Both the position numbers and the translations under genes were made by a program. Positions 45,662 through 54,049 of a DNA stretch of 64,000 nucleotides are shown here, piece after piece. A model generated the notes under the pieces. The model saw nothing but the letters and a program-made list of their open reading frames with translations, was not told where the DNA came from and made no database searches. Position 1 is the first letter of the stretch. Each line of letters starts with the position of its first letter. The stretch lies in the NCBI RefSeq assembly GCF_000010305.1, contig NC_012489.1, positions 4,409,646 to 4,473,645 of the forward strand, read 5' to 3'. Source of the DNA: Gemmatimonas aurantiaca T-27. Its GTDB lineage: Bacteria > Gemmatimonadota > Gemmatimonadetes > Gemmatimonadales > Gemmatimonadaceae.

Positions 45662-46948
45662 ATGTCCATTGTCCTTCCCACGCCAGACGCCGCCCTTGCG
45701 GCGCGTTTTGCCGGCGGCGACGAGAACGCGCTCGCCACGTTGTACCGGCAGCAGTACGACAGCCTGTTGTCGGCTGCCCGACATGTGCTCGGCGATGATC
45801 TCGCCCACTACCGTGGACGGGTGGCACACAAGGCCATGCTCGATGCCTGGGTGGCACGCGACCGATTCCAGAACGCCACCGCACTCGGCGCCTTTCTCGA
45901 AGAGGCGATCCAACAGGAAGCCGGTGTGCAGCGACGCAAACATGCCGCGCTGCATCATCGCGGCAGCGGTATCGACAGCGGGTCGCATGTGACGGTGCCC
46001 GATGTCGAGGAGGCCATGCGGCAGTTGCTGGCCGAGGTGCATGCTCCGGCGATTGATCACGATGCGGCGCTCGCCGAAGCGCGGGCGGTCAAACGGGCAC
46101 ACGCCAAAGCTCATGTGGAGCGTGTGGGCTCACGCCCCAAATGGGTGCTGCAGGCGATCGGTGCGGTGGCCGTGCTCGTCGGCATCTTCGTTTTCCAGCG
46201 ATGGATGACACGCTCCAGTGAAAACGTGGCGGTCGACCGTGCACTCAAGGGCGAAGAAGTACAAACCCTGACATCAGGCAGGGGGCAACGCGGCACGCTC
46301 ACCCTGCGTGATGGCACCAAGGCCACGATGGGCAGCGAGTCGCTGCTGCGTGTACCACCAGAGTTCGCCAACTCACAGCGCACCGTGCAGATCGAGGGCA
46401 CGGCCACGTTTGCGGTGACGCCGGATACCGTGATGGCCGCGCGGCAATTTGCCGTGCGTGCGGGTGATCTCACCGTGACCGCGCACGGCACCGTGTTCTC
46501 GGTGCGCTATTACCCGGAAGACTCCACCGCCTACGTGCAGGTGAGCGAAGGCACCGTGTCAGTGCACGATCGTGTGCGCAACACCAGGCAGGAGCTCAAG
46601 GCCGGTGAAGGGCTACGGCTCACACGCGATGGCCAGCTCGGGCCGTTGGAAGGCATGGAACGCGATGTGGCGCTCGCCTGGACCCGCGACACCATCGTCT
46701 TCGACAAGGCACCACTCAAGCTGGTGGTCCCGGAGCTGGTGCGGTGGTTCGGCCTGAATGCGCAACTGGCCGATGAATCCATCGGTGATCGGCCGGTATC
46801 GATGCGCGTGGCGCTCGCCTCGTCTGGTGATGCCACCAAGGCGCTCACGCAGGCGGCCAATCTCGCCATCACGTTCGGGCAAAACGATCGCATCGAGTTC
46901 CGTGATGCGAGCGCTGTGCCACCGGCACCGGCAGGCAAAAAGAAGTAG
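45662..46948 (+). CDS. Sigma-region-2-like domain fused to FecR anti-sigma
   Basis: 428 residues; strong ribosome site GGAGGAGGG before the ATG at 45662. Residues 1-100 resemble ECF sigma region 2 (ARFAGGDENALATLYRQQYD, then WVARDRF and FLEEAIQQE) but no region 4 follows. A membrane helix lies at about 160-180, then a FecR domain (RGTLTLRDGTKATMGSES, TVTAHGTVFSVRYY) and an STN-like C-terminal part (ELVRWFGLNAQLADESIGD). Usually a separate sigma factor is held by FecR. Here the N-terminus could be a decoy or scaffold. No TonB receptor or sigma gene is next to it. Confidence 0.8.
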   Translation: MSIVLPTPDAALAARFAGGDENALATLYRQQYDSLLSAARHVLGDDLAHYRGRVAHKAMLDAWVARDRFQNATALGAFLEEAIQQEAGVQRRKHAALHHRGSGIDSGSHVTVPDVEEAMRQLLAEVHAPAIDHDAALAEARAVKRAHAKAHVERVGSRPKWVLQAIGAVAVLVGIFVFQRWMTRSSENVAVDRALKGEEVQTLTSGRGQRGTLTLRDGTKATMGSESLLRVPPEFANSQRTVQIEGTATFAVTPDTVMAARQFAVRAGDLTVTAHGTVFSVRYYPEDSTAYVQVSEGTVSVHDRVRNTRQELKAGEGLRLTRDGQLGPLEGMERDVALAWTRDTIVFDKAPLKLVVPELVRWFGLNAQLADESIGDRPVSMRVALASSGDATKALTQAANLAITFGQNDRIEFRDASAVPPAPAGKKK

Positions 46949-46977
46949 CGCGTGTTGCCGCGGAGAAACGCAGCAGC

Positions 46978-47889
46978 TCAGCCCGGAAAGATGCCGGTGC
47001 TGAGGTATCGGTCGCCACGATCACACACCACGAACACGATCGTGGCGTTCTCCACTTCCGCAGCCACGCGCAGGGCGATCACACACGCTCCCGCTGCCGA
47101 CGGCCCGCAGAAGATCCCTTCTTCGGCCGCCAGGCGGCGGGCCATGTCTTCGGCCTCGGTCTGCGTGACCTGCTCGATGCGATCGACGCGCGACGCCTCG
47201 TAGATCTTCGGCTGATAGGCCGGTGACCATTTGCGGATACCGGCAATCTGCGAACCTTCCGCCGGCTGTGCGCCCACGATGGTGATGTCGTTGCGCTGTT
47301 CCTTGAGGAAACGCGTGACGCCCATGATGGTGCCCGTGGTGCCCATCGCACTCACGAAGTGCGTGATGCGCCCTTCGGTGTCGCGCCAGATTTCCGGACC
47401 GGTGGTCTCGTAGTGCGCGCGCGGATTGTCGGGGTTCGCGAACTGATCCAGCACGTGCCCTTCCCCACGCGCCTGCATTTCCATGGCCAGGTCACGCGCG
47501 TACTCCATGCCACCCTTCGACGCCGGCGTGAGAATCAACTCGGCGCCATACGCGCGCATCGACGCCCGACGTTCGGCGCTCAGATTGTCGGGCATGATGA
47601 GGGTCATGCGGTAGCCCGTCATGGCCGCAATCATCGCCATGGCGATCCCGGTGTTGCCACTGGTCGCTTCGATGAGACGATCACCCGGACGGATTTCGCC
47701 ACGCTGTTCGGCGCCCCGGATCATCGACAACACCGGCCGGTCCTTCACCGAACCGCCAGGGTTGTTGCCCTCGAGCTTGCCCAGGATCACCGTGCCGCGT
47801 GCTGTGATCTCAGCACTCGGGAGACGTTGTAGCTGAACGAGCGGTGTGCGGCCAATGGTCCGGTCGATGGTGGCGTACGACGGCGGCAT
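46978..47889 (-). CDS. cysM: Cysteine synthase B (CysM-like)
   Basis: 303 residues, fold-type II PLP enzyme. The Schiff-base lysine is K49 in NNPGGSVKDRP; the substrate loop is EATSGNTGIA and the phosphate loop MGTTGTIMG. The sequence after it (QPAEGSQIAGIRKW) is of the CysM type. It makes cysteine from O-acetylserine with sulfide, thiosulfate or another carrier. The ATG at 47889 lies 5 bp after the membrane-protein stop; a TTG three codons earlier is possible. Ends 29 bp from the convergent FecR fusion. Confidence 0.93.
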   Translation of the reverse strand: MPPSYATIDRTIGRTPLVQLQRLPSAEITARGTVILGKLEGNNPGGSVKDRPVLSMIRGAEQRGEIRPGDRLIEATSGNTGIAMAMIAAMTGYRMTLIMPDNLSAERRASMRAYGAELILTPASKGGMEYARDLAMEMQARGEGHVLDQFANPDNPRAHYETTGPEIWRDTEGRITHFVSAMGTTGTIMGVTRFLKEQRNDITIVGAQPAEGSQIAGIRKWSPAYQPKIYEASRVDRIEQVTQTEAEDMARRLAAEEGIFCGPSAAGACVIALRVAAEVENATIVFVVCDRGDRYLSTGIFPG

Positions 47890-47894
47890 GGCGC

Positions 47895-48707
47895 TCAACT
47901 CAGGCCGAATTCTTCGCGGGCCTGGCGTGCCGCGCGCGCCGGTGCGTCGGCGATGCGCGTGTCGTCGTCGTGGTCCAACGACACCATGGCCATGGCATCT
48001 TCGCGCCGCTTGAGCAGCGTCCAGAATTCTCCGGCATCCGGATCGGCGCCGTCTTCTGCCGGCAGCAAGGCGTACATGGTCTTGTACATCAGGCTGAACG
48101 CAAAGAACAGCGCCAGCATGTCTGGCAGCACCAGCACGATGCGCGTGATGGCGTTGACGTTGGCCACCTGATCGTTGAACGCCGGGGTGTTGAACGGCGC
48201 CAGCACCATCTTGTAGTTGATGATGTAGTTCACGACGCCGGCACCGAGGTTCGTCACACCGATCATGAGCGCCGACTTCTTCATGGCGCTCAGCACCGTG
48301 GGCTCATCGAGCAGCCGGTTCATCTGCGCTTCGCGTTCGGGCGTGTCGGGCCCAAGCCCCTGCAGGGCAATGGCGCGCGTCACCGGCTTGCCGATCAAGG
48401 CCGATACGCCGAACACAAAAAACGCCAGGACGTAGCTGGCGCTGTCCTTGAAGGCGAACAGCGCGCCATCGACATACCAGAACGCCAGCGCGCCACGCAT
48501 GATCGCCGAGCCGCCGCCGTACGTGGTGATGAAGTTGAAGCGGCGGCTGATGACCAGCAGGTCGAGCAATACCCACGCCACAGGCACCAAGGCAGCGGCG
48601 AGATACGCCTGCAGCGTCCCCAGCGGGGCGGTGCCGTACTTGAGGATCAGCACCGGTGCGACGGCACCGATGAGGATATCCAGCGTGAGCTTGAGCGACT
48701 TCGACAT
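47895..48707 (-). CDS. VC0807-like integral membrane protein
   Basis: 270 residues from ATG 48707 with about six helices, similar in layout to the VC0807 family (ILIGAVAPVLILKYG at the start, FITTYGGGSAIMRG, a conserved FNxxxAxND-like NTPAFNDQVANVNA). Function unknown. The acidic/basic C-terminus (DHDDDTRIADAPARAAR) is cytoplasmic by prediction. Immediately upstream of cysM. Confidence 0.75.
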   Translation of the reverse strand: MSKSLKLTLDILIGAVAPVLILKYGTAPLGTLQAYLAAALVPVAWVLLDLLVISRRFNFITTYGGGSAIMRGALAFWYVDGALFAFKDSASYVLAFFVFGVSALIGKPVTRAIALQGLGPDTPEREAQMNRLLDEPTVLSAMKKSALMIGVTNLGAGVVNYIINYKMVLAPFNTPAFNDQVANVNAITRIVLVLPDMLALFFAFSLMYKTMYALLPAEDGADPDAGEFWTLLKRREDAMAMVSLDHDDDTRIADAPARAARQAREEFGLS

Positions 48708-48771
48708 GAGCGTGGAATCTCGCTCCGGTGGCCCGGCGGTGGTACCCGGGCCTACCGAACTGCCCGGAACC

Positions 48772-49491
48772 TCAGCGTCGGGTGGACACCGGCAGCCCCA
48801 AGGCCCCATTGAGCCAGCGGACAAACGGCGTCATGGCCGCAAAGTGGCGCTTCAGTGTCTGCGGCAGCTTGGGGCTCGTGACCTCTTCCACGGACAGCTC
48901 ACAACCGGCCGTGAACGACTGGTAGCGCAGCCAGTTGGCCGAGGGATGGTCGACCGTAAAACCGCGCGGAGGGCGAGTCAGCATTCCCTCGGTGTCCAGA
49001 TCGCCAAACCGCCGACGAAATGCCTTGTCGGTGACCAGCTCCTCCCAGCCCTCCAGATCGTCCACCAGCGCCTGCCGGATCTTTGCCAGCGCCGGCCGCG
49101 GGGGCATCCAGATACCGCCGCCACAGAACGAGCCTTCGGGCGCCAGATGGAAGTAGAAGCCGGCGCCACCATGTGCCGCTTCGCCGCCCACGCCATGGCC
49201 TGCATCCCGATGAAAGAACCAGCAGGCCACGTGCGTCTTGTACGGCGACTTGTCCTTGCTGAACCGCACATCACGATGGATGCGGAACGCCGACTTTTTC
49301 GGTGACCCGATGATCTCCGGCGCAATCGACGCCAACTGGACATCCACTTCTTCGATAAGCTGCGCCAACGGCACCTTGAGATACTGCTCGTATTCGGCGC
49401 GATGCTCCTCGAACCACTCCTTGCGATTGTGTTTGGTCAAACCGCGCAGGAATGTGAACGCCTTTGGCGAGAACTGCGTGAATCCTTCCAT
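48772..49491 (-). CDS. DUF2461 protein
   Basis: 239 residues, DUF2461/TIGR02453 family: the start FTQFSPKAFTFLRGLTKHN, then HRDVRFSKDKSPYKTH and GGGIWMPP are characteristic. No enzyme activity is established. It lies 29 bp downstream of the esterase gene and 64 bp before the VC0807-like gene, so the minus-strand run esterase-DUF2461-VC0807-cysM may be one transcript. Confidence 0.9.
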   Translation of the reverse strand: MEGFTQFSPKAFTFLRGLTKHNRKEWFEEHRAEYEQYLKVPLAQLIEEVDVQLASIAPEIIGSPKKSAFRIHRDVRFSKDKSPYKTHVACWFFHRDAGHGVGGEAAHGGAGFYFHLAPEGSFCGGGIWMPPRPALAKIRQALVDDLEGWEELVTDKAFRRRFGDLDTEGMLTRPPRGFTVDHPSANWLRYQSFTAGCELSVEEVTSPKLPQTLKRHFAAMTPFVRWLNGALGLPVSTRR

Positions 49492-49520
49492 CGGTCTCCC
49501 GCTGCTGGATTGGTGCCGCG

Positions 49521-50393
49521 TCAGGACATGCCCGACGACATCGATCGTGCGATATCGCTGTGGGACGTGATCGCCGGAAAGAGGAAGCTGAGAAACTGTC
49601 CCGTGCGTTCTCCCCAGGCGCGTTCATCGTGCAACGCCCCTTCGGCTTCCATGTAGTGCAGGTCTTCACCGACACGCCACCCGAGCCGCAACAGCATGCG
49701 ATAGAGCAGTCGCGTGCCCCGCAACATGCGATGTTCGGCGGTGCCCACATCGAGCCAGATGCGCAGATCGGGGCGCCGGGCACCGGTGGTGGCAAGCTGC
49801 CGCACGATCCATCGGTCGTCCCACCACACACTCGGACTGAGCAGCCCCAGCTTGCCGAACACGGCGGAGTGCGTCAGTCCCAGATGCAGCGTGAGCAATC
49901 CGCCCAGCGAACTCCCTGCCAAACCCGTGTCGCGCGGACCACGCCGGGTGCGCCATTGGCGGTCGATCCACGGCTTGATCTCATACACCAGCATCTGTCC
50001 GTACCGATCCGCATCACCACCCGCGTCGTGCATGCTGTCGCGGGTGGGGGTGTACTCATCGATGCGCTCACGGCCGGCATTGCCGATCGCCACGATGATG
50101 ATCGGTTCGATCACGCGTGCATGCATCAGGGCACGCGCTGTGGTATCGACCCCCCACTGCACCCCAAAGGGCGACATGGGCAGATCGTCGAATACGTTCT
50201 GCCCATCGTGCAGATACAGGACGGGATACCGACGATCCGGATGCTGATCATACTCCGGCGGCAGCATCACCGTCACATCGTGCGGATGTGACAGGAAACG
50301 CGACGTGATGCCGGCGAAATGCAACAACGAACCCGCGACCGTGGGGGTCGGCGGATTCGTGTCGTCGAGACCGGCGTGGACAGGGCGCTGCAT
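49521..50393 (-). CDS. Putative esterase (PF00756-like)
   Basis: 290 residues without a signal peptide. Alpha/beta hydrolase of the esterase D/Fes-like group: YPVLYLHDGQNVFDD near the oxyanion region, nucleophile in LAGSSLGGLL, acid likely in LDVGTAEH, histidine in LHDERAW. Related proteins hydrolyse acyl or siderophore esters. A terminator-like hairpin separates it from the upstream dehydrogenase gene. Confidence 0.87.
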   Translation of the reverse strand: MQRPVHAGLDDTNPPTPTVAGSLLHFAGITSRFLSHPHDVTVMLPPEYDQHPDRRYPVLYLHDGQNVFDDLPMSPFGVQWGVDTTARALMHARVIEPIIIVAIGNAGRERIDEYTPTRDSMHDAGGDADRYGQMLVYEIKPWIDRQWRTRRGPRDTGLAGSSLGGLLTLHLGLTHSAVFGKLGLLSPSVWWDDRWIVRQLATTGARRPDLRIWLDVGTAEHRMLRGTRLLYRMLLRLGWRVGEDLHYMEAEGALHDERAWGERTGQFLSFLFPAITSHSDIARSMSSGMS

Positions 50394-50432
50394 GCGTGAA
50401 TGCTAATGACTCACGGCGACAACGGCATACGA

Positions 50433-50461
50433 CGTAGGGAGGGGGTGCGCGCCTCCCTACG
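50433..50461 (-). terminator. Terminator hairpin after the 2-hydroxyacid dehydrogenase gene
   Basis: CGTAGGGAGG (50433-50442) and CCTCCCTACG (50452-50461) form a perfect 10-bp stem with a 9-base loop. It begins 13 bp after the minus-strand dehydrogenase stop and before the esterase start. Confidence 0.6.
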
Positions 50462-50474
50462 CCTTGACCCGCCG

Positions 50475-51461
50475 CTAGACGACCCGGTCCGGCAATTCCC
50501 GTCCGGCCACAAAGGCCTCCACATTCGACAACGCGCGCATGCCCATGTTCGTGCGCGTTTCGATCGTCGCGCTGCCCAGGTGTGGCAGCAACACGGCGTT
50601 CTCCAGTGTCATCAACTCGGCCGTGACACGTGGCTCAAATTCGTACACATCGAGGCCCGCACCGGCGAGGCGGCCACTCTTGAGCGCGTCCACCAGCGCC
50701 GCTTCGTCGATCACGTCACCGCGCGCGGTGTTCACCAGGAACGCGTGCGACGGCATCTGGGCCAGCGTGGTCGCATTCATCAGGTGACGCGTTTCCGGCG
50801 TGGCCGGACAGTGCAGTGACACCACATCCGACTGGCCAAGCAGAGCTTCCAGCGACGCCACCCGCACGGCATCGGCCGGTCCGGCCGTGGAGGGATCATC
50901 AATGCGCGGATCACGCGGCGCGTGATAGATGATCTTCATGCCAAACGCATCGTGCGCCGCACGAGCCACCGCACGACCGATGCGACCGTAGCCGATGATG
51001 CCGAGCGTTTTGCCACGCAACGTGCGGCCCAGCATGAACGTGGGACGCAAACCGCCCCACGTACCGGTGCGCAGGTGCCGCTCGCCTTCGCCGAGGCGGC
51101 GCATCACCATCAGCATGAGGGCGATGGCCACATCGGCCGTGTCATCGGTCACGACATCGGGCGTATTGCTGACCATCAATCCCGCCGCACGTGCCGCTTC
51201 TTGCGCGATGTGATTCACGCCGACACCCACATTGGCGAGCAGCTTGGCGCGACGGTTGGGGGTCTCCAGCACCGACGGCAGCCACTTGTCGGTCACCGTG
51301 GTGACGACGATATCGGCATTCTGCAGCGCGGCGCTCAACTGCTCCGGCGTGAATGGGGTGTCGGTGGCATTGAACTCGGCATCGTACAGCTCCGTGATGC
51401 GCGCTTCCATCGGTGCCGGCATCTTGCGCGTGACAATCACGCGAGGACGGGACAGGCTCAC
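50475..51461 (-). CDS. D-2-hydroxyacid dehydrogenase (glyoxylate/hydroxypyruvate reductase-like)
   Basis: 328 residues from GTG 51461 with GGAGG six bases upstream; GTGA overlaps the aminotransferase stop. NAD(P)-binding loop GIIGYGRIGRAV near residue 155, catalytic arginine in NTARGDVID, and histidine in LLPHLGSAT. The DVVTDDTADVAIALML block is typical of glyoxylate/hydroxypyruvate reductases. Together with the upstream aminotransferase it would convert serine-derived hydroxypyruvate to glycerate. Confidence 0.92.
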   Translation of the reverse strand: MSLSRPRVIVTRKMPAPMEARITELYDAEFNATDTPFTPEQLSAALQNADIVVTTVTDKWLPSVLETPNRRAKLLANVGVGVNHIAQEAARAAGLMVSNTPDVVTDDTADVAIALMLMVMRRLGEGERHLRTGTWGGLRPTFMLGRTLRGKTLGIIGYGRIGRAVARAAHDAFGMKIIYHAPRDPRIDDPSTAGPADAVRVASLEALLGQSDVVSLHCPATPETRHLMNATTLAQMPSHAFLVNTARGDVIDEAALVDALKSGRLAGAGLDVYEFEPRVTAELMTLENAVLLPHLGSATIETRTNMGMRALSNVEAFVAGRELPDRVV

Positions 51462-52630
51462 GCGTTGCCTCCCACACGCCAGTGCTGCAGTGCGGCACCC
51501 ACGCCGCTGCCAAGCGTCACGAGCACACCAGCATCCGCCAGTGCCATCTCCACACCGGCGAGTGCGCCGGCCAGTGTCAGTGCGTTCATATCTCCGAGAT
51601 GTCCGATGCGGAACACCTTCCCCGCGACTTCGCTGAGCCCCGAGCCCAGAGCGATGTCGTAGCGGGTGAAGGCGAGGTCAATAACCGTGCGGGCGTCGAT
51701 TCCCTCGGGAACCACGACCGCCGTGAGCGAATCCGACGCGATCTCCGGTCGACGCGCGCATTCGTGCAGCCCCCACGCCCGCACTGCTGCACGGACACCG
51801 GTGGCCAGTCGATGATGGCGCGCGACCACCTGATCCATGCCCTCATCGAGCAGCATGGTCAGCGCTTCATCCAACCCGTACAACAGCGACAGCGCCGGCG
51901 TGCTGGGGAAATATCCTTGCGCGTTGTTGGTGCGCATGGCGCGCAGATCGAAATACGCCCGTGGCATGGTGCAACTGTCCACGCGGGCCAGTGCCTTCTC
52001 ACTCACGTAGAGAATGCCAAGGCCCGCCGGTAGCATGAACCCCTTCTGCGAACCGGTGATGGCGCAGTCCACTCCCCAGGCATCGAAACGGAAATCGAGA
52101 CTGGCAATGGAGCTCACCCCGTCCACATACAACAGTGCCGGATGTTTCGCGCGATCCATCGCCGCGCGCACCGCAGCCACATCACTGGTCACGCCGGTGG
52201 CCGTTTCGTTGTGCACCAGCAACACACCCTGAATCTCGTGCGCGGTATCGGCGGCCAGCGCGGCTTCGATCTTCGCGGGATCGGCCGCTTCGCCCCACGG
52301 CTCCTCGATCACATCGACATGATGTCCGAGATTGCGCGCGGTCTGAATGAAGAGATGCGAAAACTGTCCGAAGCGGGGCGCGAGCAGTCGCGAGCCCGGG
52401 TTCAGCGTGTTCACCAGAGCGGCTTCCCACATGGCCGAGCCGGTGGCGGGAAAGACAAACGCCTCTCCCTTCGTCTGGTGCACCACCTGCGGCAGGCGCG
52501 AGAGGATCGATCGGGTCAGCGCCGGAAACGTGGCCGAACGGTGATCCTCCATCTGTCGATGCATCGCCCGTTGCAGGCGATCCGGAACCGGCGTCGGGCC
52601 GGGGATCTGCAGAAAATGACGTCCCGCCAT
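51458..52630 (-). CDS. Serine-glyoxylate-type aminotransferase
   Basis: 390 residues from ATG 52630. Class V PLP aminotransferase; begins IPGPTPVPDRLQRAM, has HNETATGV, DGVSSIASL, and the PLP lysine in TGSQKGFMLP, all as in alanine/serine-glyoxylate aminotransferases. Probable reaction: serine + glyoxylate to hydroxypyruvate + glycine. Coupled to the reductase gene, giving a two-step route from serine to glycerate. Confidence 0.92.
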   Translation of the reverse strand: MAGRHFLQIPGPTPVPDRLQRAMHRQMEDHRSATFPALTRSILSRLPQVVHQTKGEAFVFPATGSAMWEAALVNTLNPGSRLLAPRFGQFSHLFIQTARNLGHHVDVIEEPWGEAADPAKIEAALAADTAHEIQGVLLVHNETATGVTSDVAAVRAAMDRAKHPALLYVDGVSSIASLDFRFDAWGVDCAITGSQKGFMLPAGLGILYVSEKALARVDSCTMPRAYFDLRAMRTNNAQGYFPSTPALSLLYGLDEALTMLLDEGMDQVVARHHRLATGVRAAVRAWGLHECARRPEIASDSLTAVVVPEGIDARTVIDLAFTRYDIALGSGLSEVAGKVFRIGHLGDMNALTLAGALAGVEMALADAGVLVTLGSGVGAALQHWRVGGNA

Positions 52631-52680
52631 GATGGTGCGAGGTCTCGCGGCTGAAGGGGAAAGAGCAGTGGGGCGGAGCG

Positions 52681-53292
52681 TCAACTGGCCGATGAACGAT
52701 CCGCGGTATCGTCGCGCGGGTTCTCATCGTCGTCATCGTCATCCGCATCGGCCGTGCTGTCTTCGGCGCCGTCGTCATCACCATCGTCGGACACGTCATG
52801 CGATGACGCTTCGGCGGCATCGTCCGCCGCATCCTCGGGGGTGGCTTCGCTGGGATCGAGGACACGCAGGAGACGACGGCAGAGCCGTGTCAAACGCGCG
52901 CGCTGGTCTCCGCTCAGTTCCCGCATGAGGCTCACGATGGCGTCGGTGCGCGCCGGCGCCGCTTCGGCCAGCATCTTTCGGCCGTCGTCGGTGAGGTACA
53001 CCGAGATGAAGCGTCGGTCGACCGCGTGCCGTTCACGACGCACCAACCCGCGTGATTCGAGCGCGTCGATGATGGCCGTCATCTGCGCTTTGCTGCGCCC
53101 CAGCGCCTCGGCCAGCTCCTGCTGGTGCACGGGACCACGCTGCTGGAGGGTGTCGAGCACCCCGTACTGCGACGCCGACAGACCGAACGGGTGGACAGCA
53201 TCTTCCACGCGCGTGGCAGCCATCGTGGCGGCACGCTGCAGGGTGCCATACGCTTCGAGCGCGCGGCGCCGCTTCTTGTCGCCTTTGCTCAT
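52681..53292 (-). CDS. MarR regulator with long acidic tail
   Basis: 203 residues from ATG 53292. Winged-helix MarR domain in residues about 10-145 (FGLSASQYGVLDTLQQRGPVHQQELAEAL as in the family; helix RSKAQMTAIIDALESRGLV; wing RRERHAVDRRFISVYLT, each read separately). The last ~50 residues are almost only Asp, Glu, Ala and Ser. A TGTAC-N5-GTACA palindrome lies 55 bp upstream. The target could be itself and the adjacent aminotransferase genes (51 bp away). The start was chosen because the longer frame upstream lacks MarR sequence. Confidence 0.87.
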   Translation of the reverse strand: MSKGDKKRRRALEAYGTLQRAATMAATRVEDAVHPFGLSASQYGVLDTLQQRGPVHQQELAEALGRSKAQMTAIIDALESRGLVRRERHAVDRRFISVYLTDDGRKMLAEAAPARTDAIVSLMRELSGDQRARLTRLCRRLLRVLDPSEATPEDAADDAAEASSHDVSDDGDDDGAEDSTADADDDDDDENPRDDTADRSSAS

Positions 53293-53346
53293 GCAGTCGG
53301 GGGTGAGGACACTGCGTATACGGAGACAGGGAACATCGTTCGGTAA

Positions 53347-53361
53347 TGTACAGACCGTACA
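53347..53361. promoter_or_regulatory. Palindrome upstream of MarR gene
   Basis: TGTAC AGACC GTACA is a perfect 5+5 bp inverted repeat with a 5-bp centre, 55-69 bp upstream of the MarR start. Position and symmetry fit an autoregulatory MarR site. Only one copy was noticed. Confidence 0.5.
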
Positions 53362-53468
53362 CGCCCGGCGATTGGGCGGCGTGATGTTCGTGGCCAGCCG
53401 TACTGCGCCGGCGCTGGACCGTATCGATATGGTCTTCCGACACCCCTCATTGGCGCGTGCACAGCAAA

Positions 53469-53505
53469 ACGCCCGCCGCTCCGGTGGTTCGGAACGTGCG
53501 GGCGT
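53469..53505 (-). terminator. Rho-independent terminator for hypothetical gene
   Basis: On the minus strand the arms ACGCCCGC/GCGGGCGT (53469-53476 and 53498-53505) form an 8-bp stem that runs directly into GTTTTGCTG. It lies about 70 bp after the stop of the membrane-protein gene at 53573. Confidence 0.55.
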
Positions 53506-53572
53506 CACCATGATGCCGAGTGGGACCCATTCGAGCGCGAGCATCACGCGCCCGGATGGCACCGCAGGGGCA

Positions 53573-53935
53573 TCAGCTATTGAAGGCGAAGATCTGGCGG
53601 GACTCTTCGTGCGTCAGCACCCAGATGGAATAGGCGCCAAACGCGGTGCCGAAGGGCCACTTGAAGAGGCGGAAGGCCGAGACCGCAAGGATCACGTAGC
53701 GCGCCCACTGCTGATGATTGAGCAGCGCGAAGCCGGCGATGAGTCCAAACAGGCTGAACAGGCCAATCACGGTGGCCGCGAGCAGTCCGGTCACGGTGCC
53801 CACCACCACGATGAGCGGATTGAACGTGGCCAGCGAACCGAAGATGCCACTGAACAGCACGCCGGCCGCGACCAGCATGCCGAGTGCGCTGTACAGGAGG
53901 TTGACGAGTCCGACAATCTTGATGTGCGTGCGCAC
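53573..53935 (-). CDS. Hypothetical small membrane protein
   Basis: 120 residues, three to four hydrophobic segments (about 8-32, 40-72, 80-95) separated by short loops; the ending WVLTHEESRQIF resembles many uncharacterised DUF-type proteins. No family recognised with confidence. Single gene: 114 bp from the upstream EamA stop and followed by a terminator. Confidence 0.7.
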   Translation of the reverse strand: MRTHIKIVGLVNLLYSALGMLVAAGVLFSGIFGSLATFNPLIVVVGTVTGLLAATVIGLFSLFGLIAGFALLNHQQWARYVILAVSAFRLFKWPFGTAFGAYSIWVLTHEESRQIFAFNS

Positions 53936-54049
53936 GATGGAGCTCCGGTAAAGGGACGTGCAACATCGTACGGCTCGGGTCGGCCCAGGGATTCAGCCGG
54001 GGACACGTTCAGCCAAAATCGGTGGGACAAGGCGTGCCTGTGCCGTCGC

